From: an uncultured Christensenella sp.
GTDB lineage: Bacteria > Bacillota > Clostridia > Christensenellales > UBA1242
Assembly (NCBI GenBank): GCA_948466185.1
Contig: CAOJZM010000003.1
Coordinates: 66,578 to 130,577 of the forward strand
Direction of reading: 5' to 3'
Length of the DNA stretch: 64,000 nucleotides
The notes beneath the pieces were generated by a model, which was given only the letters and a program-made list of their open reading frames with translations, ran no database searches and was not told the origin of the DNA. Shown here piece after piece: positions 55,331 to 64,000 of this stretch (position 1 is the stretch's first letter; each line of letters starts with the position of its first letter). A program made the translations under genes and the position numbers.

Positions 55331-55870
55331 TTATTTGTATTTCTTGGAATATTGACGGAGATTTTTATTAACTTTTATTACATAACTTTCAGTTTCTTGA
55401 AATGGAATTTTCGTAAGATTTTCACCATCCACTGAATAATTCCTATCCCCCAGCCATTCTCGCACTTTGTTAGGCCCAGCGTTATATGCACAAAGTGCCG
55501 TATTTTGATTTGAAAATTGTTTGAGAAGATAGGATAAATAATACCCACCCAATCTTATATTATACTCGGCCTCAACCAATTTTTCTTCATCATAAATTAG
55601 CCCAATTTTTTGACACAACCACTCTGCCGTTGACGGCATAAGTTGCATAACCCCCACTGCACCACTATTGGAAACCGAGTCAACTTTATACCCACTTTCA
55701 ACATTTGCAACTGACGCAATCAAAGCAGGAGAAACATCATATTCAAGTGCAGCAGCATATATCTCTTCTTTAAATCTAACAGGATAAAAATAGCCATTGA
55801 AACACCCAAGTAAAAATGTGAGGACAATAGCCAACATTGAAAGAATAACACAACTATAAAAGGCCTTCAT
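55331..55870 (-). CDS. Lytic transglycosylase (SLT domain)
   Basis: 179-residue peptidoglycan-cleaving enzyme. A signal anchor (about 5-25) precedes the goose-lysozyme-like domain with SVANVESGYKVDS, whose Glu is the catalytic acid, then GAVGVMQLMPSTAEW and CAYNAGPNKVREWL. It acts outside the membrane. Confidence 0.93.
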   Translation of the reverse strand: MKAFYSCVILSMLAIVLTFLLGCFNGYFYPVRFKEEIYAAALEYDVSPALIASVANVESGYKVDSVSNSGAVGVMQLMPSTAEWLCQKIGLIYDEEKLVEAEYNIRLGGYYLSYLLKQFSNQNTALCAYNAGPNKVREWLGDRNYSVDGENLTKIPFQETESYVIKVNKNLRQYSKKYK

Positions 55871-56047
55871 AATGATAGTTTATGAAAACCTTTTAATTAT
55901 ATGTAGATATATTATCGGCATTTTATAATGTCATAACCAATAATGCGCACCTAAGGTGCTTTGTTGATATCACGATTAATAGTAAGCATGCTTGCATGCT
56001 ATCATCCTAAGCGTTCACTTTTAAATATTCTCGACTTGTGCATCTTT

Positions 56048-56084
56048 AGATCTCTCCACTTCGCTCCGCTACGGTCGAGATGAC
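56048..56084 (-). repeat. GTCAT-GATCT element A
   Basis: On the - strand GTCATCTCGACCGTAGCGGA followed by GCGAAGTGGAGAGATCT. Same word family as at 11892 and 15590. Confidence 0.7.
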
Positions 56085-56126
56085 TGCTGCTTTAATCCTT
56101 TTGTCATTCTAAGCAACCCTCCTTTT

Positions 56127-56152
56127 GTCATTCCGACCAACGCGGAGGAATC
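56127..56152 (+). repeat. GTCAT-GAATC element B
   Basis: GTCATTCCGACCAACG followed by CGGAGGAATC; a truncated GTCATTCTAAGC unit lies at 56103-56114. Confidence 0.65.
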
Positions 56153-56180
56153 ACTCTACCGTTTCGAGCGCACTCACACT

Positions 56181-56217
56181 GTCATCCTGAGCGAAACGTA
56201 GTGCAGTCAAAGGATCT
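56181..56217 (+). repeat. GTCAT-GATCT element C
   Basis: GTCATCCTGAGCGAAACGTA followed by GTGCAGTCAAAGGATCT. Confidence 0.7.
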
Positions 56218-56228
56218 AGCGTTAGCGT

Positions 56229-56252
56229 AAGGTGCATTATGCACCTTTTTTC
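56229..56252 (+). terminator. Terminator-like hairpin at the end of the repeat cluster
   Basis: AAGGTGCA/TGCACCTT with a TTA loop and T-run, oriented +, although no + gene precedes it. Confidence 0.55.
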
Positions 56253-56293
56253 ATATCACATACAAAGGATTGTGAGTTTGCCCAATAATCCGC

Positions 56294-58380
56294 CTAAGCC
56301 GCAGTAAACCCTAGAGTGTTTTTAAGATAGTTGTAAACATTGGTTGAGCCACTGATTCCTCCAATTGTAAAGAGCGGTTTCTGCACTGGATATCCACCAT
56401 TTAATGCAGTGCTATATGACCAATTGCCCCATGCGTTGCTATCTCCATACATTAACTTTGTCGCGGTACCATTTACTATCCCTTGAGCATAACTTCCATT
56501 AAATCTCATGGCTGCCTCGCTTCGATATCCTCCAAATAATGCTCCTGCATTTGTACCAGTTATGGTGTTTCCATAACAACCATTATCTAATACATTACTT
56601 ATCGCTGTCCCTCCTTCATAGCCAAATGCTCCGCCTGCATTTTCACCTGTTATAGTTGAATTTATAATTTGACATCCCCGTATGTGTGAATTCCATAAAA
56701 AGCCAACTATTCCCCCTGCTTTGTTTCCTGAAGCTGTGATTATTGAGGATTTTACTATGCAATTTTCAATCACTCCACCTGAGTCTGCCAATCCCGCTAT
56801 CGCACCTATACTATCTCCTATTGTTATATTTACCTTGTCCATGATTACATTCTTTACACATCCAGTACTGTAATAACCCACAACACAGAATAGTCCAGCA
56901 GTACCATAATTTAGGCTATTTATTTTTAAATTTGATATTGTATACATATCCCCATCAAACACACCTCTAAAATAATATTCTTTATCTATTCCTATTGGTT
57001 TCCATTCATGTGCTGATAAGTTAATGTTTGCTGCTAAACGATAATGTCTATCATCATAAGGCATACTGGCCGAGTCCTTTGCCACTTTTGCCAGTTGCTC
57101 TGGCGTTTTGATTATGTATGGATTTGATTGCGTTCCACTTCCGCCAGCGTAACTTGATGCAGCATAGTCCTCCCATGTTTCAATATATATGAAAGTTGGG
57201 TAACCATTATTTTTGGTTGAATCGATTTCCCAAACATTTTCGAAATCCCATGGATAATTCGTATCCCAATTTGATGTATTTATATACCATGCTTTATTCA
57301 GTGCATAACTCGTTGTATTCAGTGCCGTAATCTTTGTAGTAGAGTCTGTCCCATATCCTACACCAGCTGTTAATGTACACTTTCCGCCATAATAACATTT
57401 GGTTGCAACATCAGCTGTAGCGCTATTCCCTCCACCAACAATTCCACCAATTCGTATAGCACCAGCACCTCCAACACTCGCTATGTTAAAACAGTTTTTT
57501 GCAATACCTTGTCCAAGTATACCGCCCACATAACTGGACTTACCAATCACATTTCCTATATTATAACAATTTATGGCTTCACCTTTACCTACAACACCTC
57601 CAACATAGGCATAGCTTGTATCATTGCCCGTCACTTCCCCTGTGTTATATCCATTTTGAACATTGCCATCTCCACATACTCCGCCAACATAACGAACCCC
57701 ACTTATAACACCTGAGTTATAACAGTTAATTAAACTGGATGAACTACCTGCACGTCCAAGCACTCCACCGACATAATAATTCCCTCGAATATAAGAATCT
57801 AATACACCCAAATCCTTTATTATGCCTCCAGATGATACATATCCGAATAATCCTTGACAGTTATGTGCATTTGTACTACCCAGTTTTGTAAATACCCCTG
57901 ATACTGTATGTCCTGCACCATCATAAACACCACCGAAACTTCGAAAATTTGAAGTTCCTTCCCTATCGTAGTTAATCCCTATTGGTTGCCAATAATATTT
58001 TGAAAGATCTATATTTGAAGTTTGTTTAAAATACATTCCTTTGTAAAAAGTTGAACTCGACTGTGGACCTGTTCCGCTATAAACCATATAGGAAAGTCCT
58101 GCAAGTTGCAACTCATTGGTAATCAAATATGGGTCAGCCTCTGTTCCTGAGCCTGACCAGTCTGTGCTATACCTTCCGCTGTCTGTCCAATAGCCATAAA
58201 TACTATTTGGTCCTGTTGCCGCAATGGTATTATCCAGACTTCCAATTTCCTCACTTATTTCACTGTTATTTTTGGTGAAACCAAAAATCCCCCCCCCGCG
58301 TTTTGCAGGAGAGAGATTCCCATTCCTAAGATGGCGATGCAAAACGCCATCAGGCTCATTGATTTTATTTTCTTTTTCAT
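56294..58380 (-). pseudogene. Secreted GLUG-repeat protein, out of frame at a G9 tract
   Basis: About 695 residues over two frames. From ATG 58380 the first frame gives a signal peptide (MKKKIKSMSLMAFCIAILGM, then GISLLQNA) and enters nine G, after which it stops 12 codons later. The body (IFGFTKNNSEISEE onward) is in another frame. Ten or seven G would join them as QNAGGGIFGFTK. The body has two halves, each with a WSGSGTEADPYLI-type block and GLUG repeats (YVGGVLGRAG, YVGGVCGDG and so on), as in surface proteins of gut bacteria. No sortase motif. I read this as a phase-off gene rather than a decayed one. Confidence 0.8.
58289..58297 (-). repeat. G9 homopolymer at the signal-peptide/body border
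   Basis: Nine C on the + strand (G on the coding strand). The only feature that separates two otherwise perfect frames. Confidence 0.92.
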
Positions 58381-58386
58381 GGTTTT

Positions 58387-58415
58387 AGTATATACATAAC
58401 TAAAACATTTACCAA
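58387..58415 (-). promoter_or_regulatory. Promoter giving a leaderless GLUG-protein mRNA
   Basis: On the - strand TTGGTA (58415-58410), a 17-base spacer and TATACT (58392-58387); the ATG at 58380 follows after 6 bases with no ribosome binding site. Confidence 0.6.
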
Positions 58416-58463
58416 ATGATTTTGGCAAATTTTTCAATATTTTTAATATATAATCGCAACATA

Positions 58464-58721
58464 TTATATTCTGCTTACATCATTTTGACCATTACGTAAC
58501 ATAACGGTATAAAAACCTACAAAACTTTGAAAAGAGCGAGATGCAAGCAGTCTGCGGACCTCTGCCAAGTTATTTGGCATAAATTTCACAGAAATACCAC
58601 AAGTTTGGCCTGCTTGCTTTGGAGTGTTTACCACATTCACAATAAGTCCATTAGATTTAAGTAAATTCGCAAAAAACAAGGTTTCACTACGAGATTTAAA
58701 TACGGCAAGTATATAGTACAT
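58464..58721 (-). CDS. DUF3343 (putative Se/S carrier-like) protein
   Basis: 85-residue protein with the family start YYILAVFKSRSETLFFANLLK and the QTCGISVKF segment, whose Cys is a candidate carrier residue. AAGGAG lies 8 bases before the ATG. It is divergent from a cysteine desulfurase gene; such pairs recur in Clostridia, which supports a role in sulfur or selenium handling. Function unproven. Confidence 0.85.
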   Translation of the reverse strand: MYYILAVFKSRSETLFFANLLKSNGLIVNVVNTPKQAGQTCGISVKFMPNNLAEVRRLLASRSFQSFVGFYTVMLRNGQNDVSRI

Positions 58722-58805
58722 ATTTTTTACTCCTTACGCACATTTTACCCTCAAAATCACTATATTGATTAATATAACATTTTGTTAAAAAAGGAACAAA
58801 AGAAA

Positions 58806-59945
58806 ATGATTTATCTTGACAATAGTGCCTCAACATTTATAAAACCAAAAGAAGTGATAAAAGCCGTAAATGAAAGCCTTCTCCACTATTCCGCAAATCC
58901 CGGCCGCAGCGGACATAAAGCAAGCATAAAAGCCGCAATGGAGGTTGAAAACACCCGAATTAAACTTGCAAAACTGCTGGGTTGCCCTACAAGCGAAAAA
59001 GTTATCTTCACCAACAACTGTACTGAGGCGTTGAATCTAGCCATACTTGGCAGTGCAAAAAACGGAGGACATGTAATATGTACAGAAAATGAACATAATT
59101 CGGTATTACGACCTCTCCAAAAACTTAAAAATGAGGGAATAATAGACTATTCCATTGCTTATCAAACTGATAATCACGGAATAAAAGCGGAAGATATTTT
59201 GCCATTAATCAAACCAAACACATATTTAGTTATTTGCAACCATATTTCAAATGTGAATGGAGATAAAGCAGATATTGAAGCGATCGGCTCACTATGCAAG
59301 CAGCATGGGTTACTATTTCTTGTTGATGGTGCACAAAGCCTTGGTCATGAAGATATAAACATGGAAAAAAGCAACATAAATATGCTTGCTTTTGCAGGAC
59401 ATAAAGGTTTTTATGCACCACAAAGCATTGGAGGACTTCTTTTAAATGGAGATTTTGACTTGCAGCCTATACATTTTGGAGGGACAGGAACAAATTCTCT
59501 TGAACTCACTCAGCCACTATTATCTCCAGAACGATACGAAAGCGGTACCCTATCCACCCCACTAATCATGGGTTTAAGTGCAGGCATCAATTTTGTTGAA
59601 GCAAATTATAACGAAATCCGAAACAGATTAGATGACCTGACAACCTATCTCAATTATGAGCTTTCCAAACTTCCAGTAAAAATCTACACTCACCCTGAAA
59701 ATTCAAATGGCGTACTTGCTTTTAATGTAGGCGACATACATTCAAGTGAAATTGCAAACTATCTTGATGAGCGTTGGAATATCTGCGTAAGAGGCGGTTT
59801 TCAATGCGCGCCTATCAAACACAAGGCACTTGGCACACTTGAACAAGGAGTTGTAAGAATTTCTATTTCCTATTTCAACAATTTTTCAGAAATACAAAGG
59901 CTATTACTTGCCATTAAGTCCTATTTAAAAAACAAAGGCGATTAA
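58806..59945 (+). CDS. Cysteine desulfurase / selenocysteine lyase-like protein
   Basis: 379-residue class V aminotransferase-fold PLP enzyme. It begins MIYLDNSASTFIKPKEV; the PLP Lys is in FAGHKGFYAPQSIGG and the active Cys in VRGGFQCAPIKHKALGT, the compact loop of the SufS/CsdB side of the family. It is distinct from the ThiI partner at 36006. The ATG at 58806 is preferred to a TTG at 58782. It is a single gene ended by a terminator. Confidence 0.9.
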   Translation: MIYLDNSASTFIKPKEVIKAVNESLLHYSANPGRSGHKASIKAAMEVENTRIKLAKLLGCPTSEKVIFTNNCTEALNLAILGSAKNGGHVICTENEHNSVLRPLQKLKNEGIIDYSIAYQTDNHGIKAEDILPLIKPNTYLVICNHISNVNGDKADIEAIGSLCKQHGLLFLVDGAQSLGHEDINMEKSNINMLAFAGHKGFYAPQSIGGLLLNGDFDLQPIHFGGTGTNSLELTQPLLSPERYESGTLSTPLIMGLSAGINFVEANYNEIRNRLDDLTTYLNYELSKLPVKIYTHPENSNGVLAFNVGDIHSSEIANYLDERWNICVRGGFQCAPIKHKALGTLEQGVVRISISYFNNFSEIQRLLLAIKSYLKNKGD

Positions 59946-59956
59946 CTCGCCTTTTA
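59934..59956 (+). terminator. Terminator after the desulfurase gene
   Basis: AAAGGCGA/TCGCCTTTT with a TTAAC loop. Confidence 0.8.
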
Positions 59957-59967
59957 TTCTTGAACTA

Positions 59968-60007
59968 TATATTGTATCTATTACGCACATACAAAGTACA
60001 AGATACG
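59968..60007 (+). repeat. Dispersed 40-base repeat, core GCACATACAA (copy 3)
   Basis: CTATTACGCACATACAAAGTACAAGATA; closest to copies 1 and 2. Confidence 0.6.
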
Positions 60008-60706
60008 CTATCTATAATATATTATTCTTCTGCAGTGTTCACAAGAAAGCACCCCATCTGTTTTAAGTTTTGATATTTGTGCGGCAGGAAGTTCCATATG
60101 ACATCCACCACAGTTATTTCCAACAAGCTGCACTAAAACAGGGAACAAATTGTCCTGCCTTTTCTTGTTGTATTTTTCCATTAATTCTTTATCAATGCCC
60201 TTTGATAAAACAGCAAGTTTCTTGATGAGTTCTTGTTTTTTAGGCTCAATGGCCTCAACGTCTTTATCGTATGCAGATTTACTTTGTGTAAATCTTTCTT
60301 TTGCAAGGTTATAGGTTTTGATGGTTTTATTAAAGTCTGCAAGCACAGCATTCACATTTTCTGCAAGCTTGGTAAGATTTTTATCAAGTATGGCAAGATT
60401 TTGAACAAGTTTATCTTTAAGGATAAACATGTTTTCAACCTCTTCTTTGCTCATATTTGCAACATCTTTCGCAAGTATCTGATTCATTTTATCATTCTGA
60501 ATTTGAAATTGTTTTTTCACAGTTTCAATTTCACGCAATAAATCCCCTGCTTTTTTCTCTAGTTCAAAAGAACGCTGTTGAGATGCTTTCGCAGTATTTG
60601 ACATTTCTGCTGCTACTTTTTTATTGGAATTATCCCTAAGACTTTTTTCAAGTTTATAAAGTTCACTGTCGGTTGTTTGATAATCCAGCATTTTTGTTAT
60701 GTCCAT
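60008..60706 (-). CDS. C4-type zinc-ribbon coiled-coil protein
   Basis: 232-residue protein. A long antiparallel coiled coil (about 25-180) is followed by a zinc ribbon with CGGCHMEL and CEHCRRIIYY, four Cys in two pairs. Homologues (COG1579, DUF164) may bind nucleic acid; the role is unsettled. Homologues often sit behind rpoD and nif3-like genes; here it follows rpoD directly. The ATG at 60706 lies behind AAAGGAG. Confidence 0.85.
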   Translation of the reverse strand: MDITKMLDYQTTDSELYKLEKSLRDNSNKKVAAEMSNTAKASQQRSFELEKKAGDLLREIETVKKQFQIQNDKMNQILAKDVANMSKEEVENMFILKDKLVQNLAILDKNLTKLAENVNAVLADFNKTIKTYNLAKERFTQSKSAYDKDVEAIEPKKQELIKKLAVLSKGIDKELMEKYNKKRQDNLFPVLVQLVGNNCGGCHMELPAAQISKLKTDGVLSCEHCRRIIYYR

Positions 60707-60774
60707 AATTTTCTCCTTTTTGTTAAGACAAATTTTTAAAAGGTTGCTCATTTGCACTCATTAATTATAAATCA

Positions 60775-61833
60775 TTAATCTATAAAGTCAACAAGCTTTT
60801 TGCTTCTATTTGGATGTTTAAGTTTTCTAAGTGCTTTCGCTTCTATTTGACGAATACGCTCACGCGTTACACTAAATTCCTTTCCAACCTCTTCAAGCGT
60901 TTTAGCTTTTCCATCCATAAGGCCATAACGTTCACGAATAACCTGTTGCTCACGAGGCGTCAATGTATCTATTACCGCCAGAAGTTGTTCGCGAAGCAGA
61001 TTCTGAGATGCAACATCCATTGGACTTCTTGCACTTTCATCCTCAATAAAGTCGGCCATTTTGCTGTCCTCTTCCTCACCCACTGGAGTTTCCAACGACA
61101 CAGGATCCTGAGCACTTTTCTGAATTTCCACCACTTTTGCTTCTGAAATTCCCATCGCTTCAGCGATTTCCTCTAAAGTTGGATCGCGAGAAAGTTTTTG
61201 GGTAAGAGAGCGTACAGTTCTTCCATAACGGTTGATAGTTTCAACCATGTGAACTGGAAGACGGATAGTTCTTGATTGGTCAGCTATTGCCCTTGTTATC
61301 GCTTGTTTAATCCACCATGTTGCATAGGTAGAGAATCTAAACCCTTTTGTATAATCAAATTTCTCAACTGCTTTTAAAAGCCCCATATTTCCCTCTTGAA
61401 TTAAATCAAGAAATGATAATGAATTGGTTGAAGCCCACTTTTTTGCAATACTGACAACCAAGCGTAAGTTTGACTGAGTCAATCTAGCCTTTGCCTCTTC
61501 ATCACCTTCAAGTATACGTTTTGCAAGTTCAATTTCCTCTTCTGGTGTAAGCAATGGCACCTTGCCAATATCTTTAAGATACATCTTGACAGGATCATCA
61601 ACACTCGAAAATCCGCTGATAACCTCATTTAAATCGGCAGATTCCTCCCCAGAAGTAGGTTTTATAATCTTGATTTTACGGCTTTCAAGCTTCTTTAAAA
61701 ATTTTTGGATATCTTCAGCTGAAACCTCATATTTCAAAAGCCTAAAATAAACATCCTCTTCATTTATCGAGCCTTTTTTCTGAGCAACATCAGAAAGACG
61801 TTTCATTTCAAGCTCAATTTTATTATCTAACAT
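60775..61833 (-). CDS. rpoD: RNA polymerase primary sigma factor
   Basis: 352-residue sigma-70. Region 1.2 ([17 protein letters not shown]), region 2 with [25 protein letters not shown], region 3, and region 4 with the [21 protein letters not shown] short N-terminal region 1.1 is typical of Firmicutes. Its start overlaps the end of dnaG by 11 bases; the dnaG-rpoD operon is ancestral. Confidence 0.98.
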   Translation of the reverse strand: MLDNKIELEMKRLSDVAQKKGSINEEDVYFRLLKYEVSAEDIQKFLKKLESRKIKIIKPTSGEESADLNEVISGFSSVDDPVKMYLKDIGKVPLLTPEEEIELAKRILEGDEEAKARLTQSNLRLVVSIAKKWASTNSLSFLDLIQEGNMGLLKAVEKFDYTKGFRFSTYATWWIKQAITRAIADQSRTIRLPVHMVETINRYGRTVRSLTQKLSRDPTLEEIAEAMGISEAKVVEIQKSAQDPVSLETPVGEEEDSKMADFIEDESARSPMDVASQNLLREQLLAVIDTLTPREQQVIRERYGLMDGKAKTLEEVGKEFSVTRERIRQIEAKALRKLKHPNRSKKLVDFID

Positions 61834-63595
61834 AAAATTCCTCCAAACTTTTCTCTTTTAATTGTTTTGTCAGCGATGTAAGTTTCAGCATAATATTCTT
61901 CCTATCTTCAATTGACTGACAATTCTTAAATTCTTCTGTAATCTCTTGCTGTTTCTGCTTTAAAATTGTATCCGCAAGTGCCCATACACATTCTTCAAAG
62001 TAACGCGCTGCCGTTTGATTATATTCTTCAAAATTAAATACAAGACAATCAGATAAAATTGGCATTGCTTCAACATCAAACAAATCATAATAAGACGAAA
62101 TTTTTGTATTTTCCATTGCTTTTTCAATTATTGCTTTGTATGACGGTAAAAGTTTAATATAGTCAATCTTGTGATTTACATATTCTTTATTGTAAATAAG
62201 TGATGCAAGAATAAACTTTATAGCCCTAATATTCCCATTTTCTCTAGTTGTTAAAACGGCATCTTCTTCTTTTTTAACGTTTACTGAATTATTTGATTCT
62301 ATAACATTTAAATCACGTCGTAAATTGTCAATTGGTACAGAAGTTAAATCACGCAATTTTTCTAAATACGGCTCTTGCTCTGCTCTACTACGCATTTTAC
62401 GAATATGCACAAGCACCGCTTTTGCAAATCTTCCTCTTTCATCAGCTTTAGACAGATCGAAATTTTTCTTTTCAACTTCAATAAGGTAGTCCATAACCGG
62501 CATTGCGTTATCAATAAGTTTTGATAATTCTTCTTTGCCTTGAGTCTTAAGCACTTCGTCTGGGTCTTGTCCGTTTGGAAGAGCAACAATCCGAACATTA
62601 AACTCAGACTGATTTAAAACTTCCAAACTATGTAATGTGGCTTTCTGTCCGGCCCCATCTCCATCAAAGCATAAAACAATATTCTTAGATAATTTTTTAA
62701 GTATGTTTGCATTCTCTGTGGTAAGTGCTGAACCCATGACAGCGACAGTGGTTTTAAAGCCTGCACGATGCATTGCAATGACGTCAATTTGTCCCTCAAC
62801 AATGATTATCTTATCCAGTTTTCCAGCCTGTTTCTGTGCTTTTAAAAGATTTATACCAAAAACAACCTTGCCCTTTTGAAAAACAGGAGTCTCAGCCGTG
62901 TTTTTATACTTGGCAAAATCTGTTTTTTCAAGTACCCTTGCACTGAAACCAACACATTCATTAAATGAATTAAATATTGGGAATACCAGTCGGCCCGCCA
63001 TAACATCATAACATCTTCCATCTTTTCTCTGAGCGACTCCGGCATCCAACATTTCCTGCTCGGTAAAACCCTTCTCTTTTAAAAAAGATATCAGCGATGA
63101 CCAATTAAGACTGTATCCCAGTTTAAAGTCGTCAAGTTCATTTCTGGTAAACCCTCGACTTTTTATGTAATCTTGTGCAGGCTTAGCATCTTTTAAATAT
63201 AGATTGGCCTGATAATATTTCCAAGTTTCTTCAAGCAGCGCAAGCAGTCTTTGTTTCTGCTTCGCCCGCTGATGCGTGTCGTCACTTCCTTGAAACTCAG
63301 GAATTTCCATATGTGCCTGTTCCGCAAGGATTTTAACCGCATCCATAAATTCACAACTCTCTATTTTTTGAACAAAGGATATAACATCACCATGTTCTTT
63401 ACAGCCAAAACAATAAAACAGTCCTTCATCTTGCATAACAGTAAAAGAAGGCGTTTTTTCATTGTGAAATGGACAACAGCCCCAATATTTCGAACCTTTT
63501 TTATCTAGCCTAACATATCGTGAAACAATAGAAACAATATCATTTTTTTGTTTTAATTGGTCCAACCAATCAGGCCCATAAATTCTATTTTGCAA
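61823..63595 (-). CDS. dnaG: DNA primase
   Basis: 590-residue primase that makes RNA primers at the replication fork. The N-terminal zinc domain has CPFH and FYCFGC, the TOPRIM domain has [13 protein letters not shown] and [11 protein letters not shown], and a C-terminal helicase-binding domain follows. The start is TTG at 63595 behind GGAGAG; no ATG is available near the family N-terminus. Confidence 0.97.
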   Translation of the reverse strand: MQNRIYGPDWLDQLKQKNDIVSIVSRYVRLDKKGSKYWGCCPFHNEKTPSFTVMQDEGLFYCFGCKEHGDVISFVQKIESCEFMDAVKILAEQAHMEIPEFQGSDDTHQRAKQKQRLLALLEETWKYYQANLYLKDAKPAQDYIKSRGFTRNELDDFKLGYSLNWSSLISFLKEKGFTEQEMLDAGVAQRKDGRCYDVMAGRLVFPIFNSFNECVGFSARVLEKTDFAKYKNTAETPVFQKGKVVFGINLLKAQKQAGKLDKIIIVEGQIDVIAMHRAGFKTTVAVMGSALTTENANILKKLSKNIVLCFDGDGAGQKATLHSLEVLNQSEFNVRIVALPNGQDPDEVLKTQGKEELSKLIDNAMPVMDYLIEVEKKNFDLSKADERGRFAKAVLVHIRKMRSRAEQEPYLEKLRDLTSVPIDNLRRDLNVIESNNSVNVKKEEDAVLTTRENGNIRAIKFILASLIYNKEYVNHKIDYIKLLPSYKAIIEKAMENTKISSYYDLFDVEAMPILSDCLVFNFEEYNQTAARYFEECVWALADTILKQKQQEITEEFKNCQSIEDRKNIMLKLTSLTKQLKEKSLEEFYVR

Positions 63596-63781
63596 ATCAA
63601 CTCTCCAATATTAGTTTATAAAAAATAACTTTCAAACAAATTATAATATTACAATCTTTATATACTTAAAAAAATGGCGATTTCCTTTTTTTATTTTAAA
63701 AAATATTGATAAAAGTAATATTTTTAGAACTTTCATTGCTTTTTTGATGTGATTTTAACATTAAATCAACAAAATTAGACA
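63596..63781. other. Divergent AT-rich gap
   Basis: No gene. The 9-base inverted repeat AAAAATATT/AATATTTTT lies at 63699-63707 and 63717-63725. The dnaG promoter must lie here, but I cannot fix it with confidence. Confidence 0.4.
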
Positions 63782-63810
63782 TTGACAAATAACACAAATC
63801 GTTGTATTAT
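63782..63810 (+). promoter_or_regulatory. Promoter of the last gene
   Basis: TTGACA (63782-63787), a 17-base spacer and TATTAT (63805-63810), followed by AAAAAGGAG at 63815-63821. Confidence 0.75.
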
Positions 63811-63829
63811 TGTAAAAAGGAGCAAAGAT

Positions 63830-64000
63830 ATGAATAATTTAATGTTGTTAAAGATATTAGGAACTAGTACAAACAAGACATATCTGACAAATGTTGACCT
63901 CTCAAGTAGACAACATGACAAATGTCTTGAAAAGATAATAAATTTAGCTCATCTTAATAATGATGATTTCGCCCTTCAAGCACCAACAAAAAAGGCTTTT
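63830..64000 (+). CDS. Unknown protein, 3' end cut by window
   Basis: 57 codons are visible from ATG 63830 to the window edge without a stop: MNNLMLLKILGTSTNKTYLT and onward, soluble so far. The strong promoter and the AAAAAGGAG site 8 bases before the ATG support a real gene. No family can be recognised from this part. Confidence 0.65.
   Translation, partial: MNNLMLLKILGTSTNKTYLTNVDLSSRQHDKCLEKIINLAHLNNDDFALQAPTKKAF

Larger units (their letters stand above)
55871..56293. other. 423-base gap filled with intergenic repeat elements
   Basis: No coding frame of note. It contains GCACC/GGTGC hairpins at both sides (about 55949-55962 and 56230-56247) and at least three GTCAT...GATCT/GAATC elements between 56048 and 56217 (listed separately). 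GC content is visibly higher than in the other gaps. Confidence 0.6.

Overview
This AT-rich window is a chromosomal segment of a spore-forming, low-GC Firmicute of the class Clostridia. The case rests on a spoIIIA operon, spoIVB, argR-recN-spoIVB order, ribonuclease Y, a Phe T-box and ribosomal-protein leaders. The many orphan membrane proteins and a secreted GLUG-repeat protein suggest a host-associated, probably uncultured gut lineage, but that is inference. Genes stop freely at TGA as well as TAA, so the standard bacterial code applies. I found no prophage, insertion sequence, CRISPR array or rRNA.

Layout. Positions 1-21758 are all on the + strand: the end of spoIIIAE with spoIIIAF-AG-AH; asp23-nusB-xseA-xseB; a large zinc-protease-like coiled-coil protein; infC-rpmI-rplT behind an attenuator; an RNA methyltransferase; yebC; ruvC-ruvA-ruvB, a cupin, a histidine phosphatase, queA and tgt; rny; then a small accessory run (NUDIX, MBL-fold, alpha/beta hydrolase, NTF2-like, COG2426 membrane protein). 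From 21787 to 63595 most genes are on the - strand: a PadR-membrane fusion; serS; DUF378-spoIVB-recN-argR; thiI-nifS; pheS-pheT behind a T-box; clpX-clpP-tig; gapA; rpiB with a phosphatase; rsfS; yhbY-obg; nth; lysS; a transglycosylase; a secreted GLUG protein; a zinc-ribbon protein; rpoD-dnaG. Among them on + are a Xer recombinase, a peptidase-like gene, rplJ-rplL, an RluA synthase, tRNA-Leu and a second cysteine desulfurase.

Most genes are housekeeping: recombination repair (ruvABC, recN, xseAB, nth), tRNA supply and modification (serS, pheST, lysS, thiI, queA, tgt), proteolysis (clpXP, tig), the replication primase and main sigma factor, and sporulation.

The most striking signal is a set of four long G/C homopolymers (9-10 bases), while every other such run I saw is 6 or shorter. 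One sits in a promoter spacer (34312-34320). One lies exactly between the signal peptide and the body of the GLUG protein and puts them out of frame (58289-58297). Two lie inside intact reading frames (13785-13793, 20239-20248). Together they look like a phase-variation repertoire, both transcriptional and translational. Also notable are promoters whose -10 box lies 5-7 bases before the ATG without a ribosome binding site (leaderless mRNAs), a dispersed 40-base repeat with core GCACATACAA, and clusters of GTCAT...GATCT intergenic elements.
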